The translations under genes and the position numbers were made by a program. From Lytechinus variegatus (lineage: Eukaryota > Echinodermata > Echinoidea > Temnopleuroida > Toxopneustidae), in assembly GCF_018143015.1 (NCBI RefSeq), contig NC_054751.1, positions 21,652,425 through 21,716,424 of the forward strand: a stretch of DNA of 64,000 nucleotides, read 5' to 3'. The number at the start of each line of letters is the position of its first letter. The stretch's first letter is position 1. Shown here piece by piece: positions 58,630-64,000 of this stretch. The notes beneath the pieces were generated by a model, which saw nothing but the letters and a program-made list of their open reading frames with translations, made no database searches and had not been told where the DNA came from.

Positions 58630-60180
58630 GCACTCCTTTCTTTCGAACTAGGCAAACCAATCTAAAGTGATCATGCAGATATTATCCTTCCCTCTTACGG
58701 ATTTGAAGAGTTCTTTGCCAGTTTATAATTCAAATAATGGTTTCACGCTGGATATCTTTCCGTTTATTTGTTTTAATAATTAATCGCGATAATTTTTATG
58801 AGGCATATCGGGAAGGCATGCTGCAGTTACTTTGTCACAACTTTACAATGGAAAATGAAGCCTTGGGCACAGCATATAACTTTGTATATTTTTGTATATA
58901 GTCTAAAAAGCCGGGCAATTTTACAATCTTCACAACTTCAAGTAAGAGTAAATAATTGCTGACATGTTTTGATCCCCCCCCCCCGTCGTTAAAAAAAGAA
59001 GTTATTTAGAACATTCAAGCCTGTGTGTGGTCAGGGGCCAATTTCATAAAAGACGATTACAGTGACTTTGTCATTATACCACGGGTAAAAAGCACATTAT
59101 GAAAATTAACACTACCACGGCAGTGATCATTACGGCAAAGCTACAATAAAAAAAATTCAAGCCTCTTTGAAACGGGCCCAGGTCTGCAACAAGATTGTGG
59201 TATATATTGGTTTGTACAATTGACTGAGGGTCCCCAAAACAACGACAAAAAGATAATACCGATTATAAGAAAGAGATGACAAAAAATAAACAAACGAATT
59301 ACAGAATAGACCTCCTACCAATGTGCTTATATATTGTAAATACAATTTGTTTCTAACATAATGTACTATCATGACAGTCTGTCACTGACGTCACAGAGTC
59401 TGAAGTGTCTAGTCAAGCCGTTAAAAGGTATATGACCTTCCGTAATCAACATTTTCCTTCGTCAATCAAACAAAGAGACAGCCATAATATCACGCGAAAT
59501 GATAGAGATAAACAGTAAAACACAATCATAACACTCATTTGATGACTTTGCGGACAATCTCGGTTAATCATCAACAATCACTTCAAAACAAAGTCAACAT
59601 TTTCATTCCAAATCAAGCATCGCTTTGTCCAAAGGTTATCGAGCATAACAAAGATTATTTCATTTTCAAATTTTTGTTATTGTACATCATTGTGAAAGAA
59701 ATGATAAATGAAATGAAATGAAAGAAATTCACGGGAACAAATACGATATAAATGTACTGATTTATAAACCCCATATACAGGCACTATTAAACACATCACA
59801 ATCTTCCTTCCCATCGAAACTTTAATCAGGGGCGGCGGAGCAAAGTGGAAAGTGGATGGGGACAAAAGGACAAATGGTACTCTTTCTTTTGAAAAGGACA
59901 CTATTTTAAAACAACTACAAAGAAAAAAATGACTACGCCATCTACAGTGGCGTAATGGACCCAAAATTTCGAGGTGGCTAGATTATGTCGCATCACGTAA
60001 AATTTACTAGAAGTTGCGAGCGAGCGAGCAAAAATTTTGACACTTGAATGAAAATCCAATTTTGTGATAGATTAGGACAACTCTTACAATTTTTTTCCTT
60101 CATAACTAGTAACATAAAAAAAATGGGAATATTGTTTTCTTGTTTCAAAGGGAAACACGTTAACATATAAAAACGGTCAT
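58630..60180. other. Upstream region of the NRF-6-like gene and intergenic sequence
   Basis: No TATA box or CpG-rich core stands out next to the start codon at 58626. A degenerate gggcc-type foldback occupies 59035-59172 (ggggccaatttcataaaag mirrored by cctctttgaaacgggcccagg). The rest is AT-rich with only short open frames. Confidence 0.4.
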
Positions 60181-60183
60181 TTT

Positions 60184-60460
60184 CAGGTGAAAGGGGCACA
60201 AAGCACATTTGTGAGGGGCATTCGTCTTAGGTGAAAAGGGTGACTGATACAAGAAAGGGCACCTATAAGAAGGCAAAGGGACACTTGCTAATGGCATAAA
60301 ACGTGCCCTTCTCTGGTAAAAGGGACACAGAACACGTTCATGAGGGGCAATTTTCTTGGGTAAAAAGGGGTAATGATTCGAGAAAGGTCACTTACTAGAA
60401 GGCAAGGGGGCACTTGCTCACACATAAAATGGGTCCTTCTCGGGTAAAAGGGGCGCTGCT
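60184..60460 (+). repeat. ~128-bp tandem repeat, two units plus a partial third
   Basis: Units begin caggtgaaaggggcaca at 60184, ctggtaaaagggacaca at 60312 and cgggtaaaaggggcgc at 60441. Shared interior words are gaggggca, gagaaaggtcact / caagaaagggcacc and aaggcaa..cacttgct. Identity is roughly four in five by eye. Confidence 0.75.
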
Positions 60461-60479
60461 GTTGAGGTTAAACACTTTT

Positions 60480-61570
60480 AGTAAATATCTTCGACAACTC
60501 CTTCCTGCCAACCCAGCAGACAGCAAAGAAATAGAAACAAACAAACAGAAGTTTTTTTAATTGTTTTTAATAGTTAAGTGTATATCAGTCAGTACAGCCT
60601 AAACAATGATTGATAAATGCATCACACATGTCAACGATAAAGATTATTTACAAGTCAAGATGATTGTAATACTATGTGTTAAAAAAAACTGTGAATTATT
60701 ATTTTGTATTATTATTCAATATGTTATGGAATATAGGTGATATTTGTACACGTTATAAATAGAATTAACTTTAAAACAAAATGCTTCGAATTCAATATTC
60801 CAAGTACAACATTTACTTCCTTAAAGCCCTGCAGCACATTTATGAAGTCAAATCATTTTAACAGTGCATACTGGAATGGCTACGTCATGCATTTTATGAT
60901 GCATGATATTGTTAAAATTGTAAAAATATAGATTTAGGAGGTAAAAATCATTTTTAATAAGACATTCATATTGCACTTATGGAAAACAATAAATCATGAA
61001 CTGAGTTTTAGCCTCAAAGTAAAGGAAGAAATCTGGTTGAGAGAAATTGTAAATCAGAAATGAAATGAATTGAGGTGTATCAAAATTTTTAGCATGGAAT
61101 GCATAAAAAGTAACACAAACATAATAGTCACTGTCGTCATAATGCAATAAGAAGTACTGTTATCATCCATAGGCAATTATTCTTGAAATCATTCCCTACA
61201 AAGAGAAATTCAGCCTCATAGCCATAAATATATTAACAAATTTAAATATCTTATCATTTATTTTGTACATGAGGCTGTAATTGTAAAAAAAGAGCTTTTT
61301 CTAATACACGCTTAATAAATCAAACTATATTATTATTAATATTAATATCATTATTATTATTATCATTACTATTACTATAATTATTATCATATAACAATTT
61401 AACTATCAGCCAGTCAAATTGAACTTTTTCAGTAGCTTTAGACTGTTGTTGCAAATTTCTTATTAAAACAAGAATGAAGAAAAAGGCACTGAATACATGC
61501 AGCCAAGCAGCATTAGCAACGATGAGCAAACACAGGAGCAAAAAGCCCCACAACAACGGATGAATATACA
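60480..61570. other. AT-rich intergenic sequence, no feature
   Basis: Contains a (tta/att)n-rich patch near 61325-61400. I saw no terminal repeats, RNA genes or coding exons. Confidence 0.4.
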
Positions 61571-61571
61571 T

Positions 61572-62163
61572 TTAAAGGGGAATGAAACCTTTGGAACAAA
61601 TAGGCTTGTGTAGAAAAAGAAAAATCAAAGAATAAGAATAAAAAAAGTTTGAGAAAAATCGGACAAATAATGAGAAAGTTATGAGCATTTGAATATTGCA
61701 ATCACTAGTGCTATGGAGATCCTCCCATTGGCAATGCGACAAGGATGTGTGATGTCACTGATGAACAACTTTCCCTTTGGTGGACTATAAAATACCCTTA
61801 AAATTTCTCTTTTTGCTTTTTCTTATGATGATGCAAACTCTTTATCCATGATGTATTCTTAAAAAATATGTATTACATGCCCTCATGTCAAAAGAACACA
61901 TAATCTATGGATAGATGTGATAAAAGAGACAATTCAAGTGAAATATATACTAAAGTAATGGGGAGAGTTGTTCATCAGTGACTTCACACATCTTTGTCGC
62001 GTTGCCAATTTGCTATCTCCATAGCATTAGTGATCGCAATATTCAAATGCTCATAACTTTCTCATTATTTGTCTGATTTTTCTCAAACTTTTGTTGATCT
62101 GTTTCTTTGATTTTTCTGTTTTCACACAAGCTATCTTGTTCCAATGGTTTCATTCTCCTTTAA
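61572..62163. mobile_element. 592-bp foldback MITE with TTAA ends (copy 2)
   Basis: It is the inverted-orientation partner of 1077-1668, with the same length, TTAA borders and the same central sequence (tatgtattacatgccctcatg and relatives). The two copies match end to end with scattered substitutions and no obvious large indels. Confidence 0.85.
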
Positions 62164-63600
62164 GTTACAGATGTGGTTGGAGAGCTTAAAGCACTCTGGG
62201 TTGTTATTCTTTAATTAAAACGGCTTAGAATAACTTAGAACATGGGAAAGCATTGTGATGCTGATTGAGAAATTGTTTACAAATCTCAATACCATTCTTG
62301 ATTTAATATATTAAATTTAATTTGAATTCAAAAATTAATAATAATCCATAAACAGCTTGAGGTAGCCAAGTCCTCTTAATCATTTCTTTACTGAGATGTG
62401 CACTTATATCATGATCATTTTTGTATACATGATCTGGGTAGATAAAATCCTTCCTTTGACAGGGAAAAGAGCTACCAAGTCTCACGCATTATGCGTGAGA
62501 CTCAAGCATTTTGGACTCTTGTTCATCCCCTCAAATCTCTGTCTCACGCAACGATCACAGCCTATCCCCATACACATTGTACACAATGTCTGTGATCTCA
62601 CTCAGATTCACAGAAAATTTCACGCATAGCTGGTCTTTGAACTTGACACTTCAATTTATTTTAATTGAAGAATCAATAAAAATTATCAATATTCTGTTTA
62701 CCCTGTTGCATATAAAAATTACAACTACATCAAGGTGACTTTGTCATTATGATATACACACGTACTACATCAATGTGACTTTGTCTCTGTTAATTACAAC
62801 GGTAAGGGGGCTCAACAGCCAATCAAAATCAAGGTTTTTCTATGATGATAGTTATCGCAGTAGTAAGTATATGCAGGGTGAAAAGCGATTTTTTTTTGTA
62901 GTGATTATAGCCAAGGCAAGGGACAATGGTAGTGGACCAGCAGGATAGTCAAGTCAATCACAATGATGATCGGAGAAAGGGGTGGACAGAAATCACAGAA
63001 TTGTGAGACACATTATATTCCTTTTTAAATTCATAATGGTAAAATATGGTACAAACTATACCTAATATCTGATCAGTTCAATACTATTAAATGATCTGAA
63101 GAAAAGCCATATAATAATACAGATCCGCCAAATTACAGAATACATGTTCACACAAAAATTATAATCACACAAATAATATATATATTTAAATAACCAAATA
63201 TCATTTCATTATTATGAAAAAAGATAATGAAAGCTCAATGTTCGAGCTAAAATATGTTTTGTGTTTTGACTTCAAAACTTGCTCCATATCAGCCTATTGA
63301 GCAAGCTATAAATCTCATCGAACAGGGGTGAAGCTTAGTATGAAGCGAAATTCGAACAAGTCGAGCGTGCCAAGTATTAAAAAATTTCGAACTGACCAAA
63401 AAAAAAACACTCGCAGAAAAACTTTTTTATCACTTTCCCGTCATCAAATTCACTCATTTTTTTCACAGAGTAATTATGAAACATGGAAGAATCTGAAAAT
63501 GAAAAAAAAAATCTTCAAAATTTTGACTTTTTAAAAACTTTTTTATTAGTTTGTCGAATTTCTAGGAATTTTGATTTTGCGACTTCTCTCTCATTTCGGT
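62164..63600. other. Intergenic, no supported gene
   Basis: There is a short perfect inverted repeat gtctcacgcat/atgcgtgagac at 62479-62501, with further ctcacgca words to 62620, and a degenerate gtgactttgtc repeat near 62735-62790. Open frames are short. Lys-rich frames near 63330-63530 are from A-rich DNA. Confidence 0.4.
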
Positions 63601-63608
63601 ATGACGAG

Positions 63609-63770
63609 TCACATATAACTGTTTTGTGAAATTGAGCGAAACTTTAGAATGTGATAACTATCTTGATTTTATATCCGATTTTGACGAAATTTTCATTGTT
63701 GTGCTTTTTGGATTTCCTTTTTTGCATTCATTTCAATTATTTTTTTTTGGAGTGGACTTGTCCTTTAAAG
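63609..63770 (+). mobile_element. TTAAAGGTCA-family MITE, right arm only (copy E)
   Basis: It matches the last ~160 bp of the complete copy at 25760-26338: cacatataactgttttgtg, gaaattgagcgaaact, atccgattttgacgaaat and ggagtggacttgtcctttaa. The left part is absent. Confidence 0.65.
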
Positions 63771-64000
63771 CCACTTTGGAAACTTTTAGGTTCTTTATAA
63801 AAAGGAGGTGATAATTTTTCTCGAGGGCTTCAAATACGGAAAGAAATGGTTCAAATTTGCACATTTTTTAGAGTGTTCAATATTAAAGGAGACGTATTGG
63901 GGGCGTATTATACATTTTGGTAACATATTTAAGCATAGGCCCGATTAAACATATGTTTCTCGAAAATGGGGAGGGGTGAAAATTATCTGACACTTTAACC

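Overview
The window is animal (metazoan) nuclear DNA. It is AT-rich and intron-rich, and it is crowded with short non-autonomous transposons, tRNA-derived SINEs and decayed LINEs. Recurrent tacatgta and aggcct words, SINEs with a tRNA-like head, and foldback elements ending in gggccc or TTAAAGG resemble what I know of echinoderms, most likely a sea urchin. That assignment is inference from style, not a database match. There is no bacterial-type operon and no CRISPR array.

Three spliced protein-coding genes can be reconstructed by hand with GT..AG borders and intact frames. (1) 5880-15949, plus strand: a complete eight-exon SIRT5-type mitochondrial deacylase of 332 residues, with the NAD-binding, catalytic-histidine, zinc-cysteine and succinyl-lysine-specific Tyr/Arg residues in place. 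(2) 24128-29581, minus strand: a four-exon gene for a 212-residue protein I do not recognise. Its C-terminus forms a CxxC-x6-HxxH motif only after splicing, and a possible cassette exon lies at 24772-24850. (3) 38406-58626, minus strand: a sixteen-exon NRF-6-like ('nose resistant to fluoxetine') membrane acyltransferase of 837 residues, complete from signal peptide to stop.

Most of the rest is mobile DNA. 1-5300 holds tandem and dispersed repeats plus two terminal-inverted-repeat (TIR) elements. The SIRT5 introns carry a long GAT microsatellite, several miniature inverted-repeat transposons (MITEs) of different families, and a SINE abutting a TIR element with internal tandem repeats. 16000-24000 is repeat-rich with no convincing gene. 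30900-34385 is one 5'-truncated non-LTR retrotransposon (endonuclease plus reverse transcriptase) with few disabling lesions. 35700-37100 has a broken MITE, a TA microsatellite and a decayed LINE. The NRF gene introns hold a Tc1-like transposon with its target duplication (46505-50446), itself split by a 2.1 kb insertion, together with hAT-type MITEs, foldbacks and a LINE tail. 58630-64000 is non-coding with a tandem array and two MITE copies.

The most notable structures are: two exactly 592-bp copies of one TTAA-ended foldback in the outer parts of the window; a second TTAA family with one copy inserted inside a third MITE family; a distinct element class pairing GTCTC-type inverted termini with internal tandem repeats of about 150-190 bp, present twice; the doubly nested Tc1 element; and a hammerhead-like core at 38139-38163. 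The three genes show no sign of acting in one pathway.
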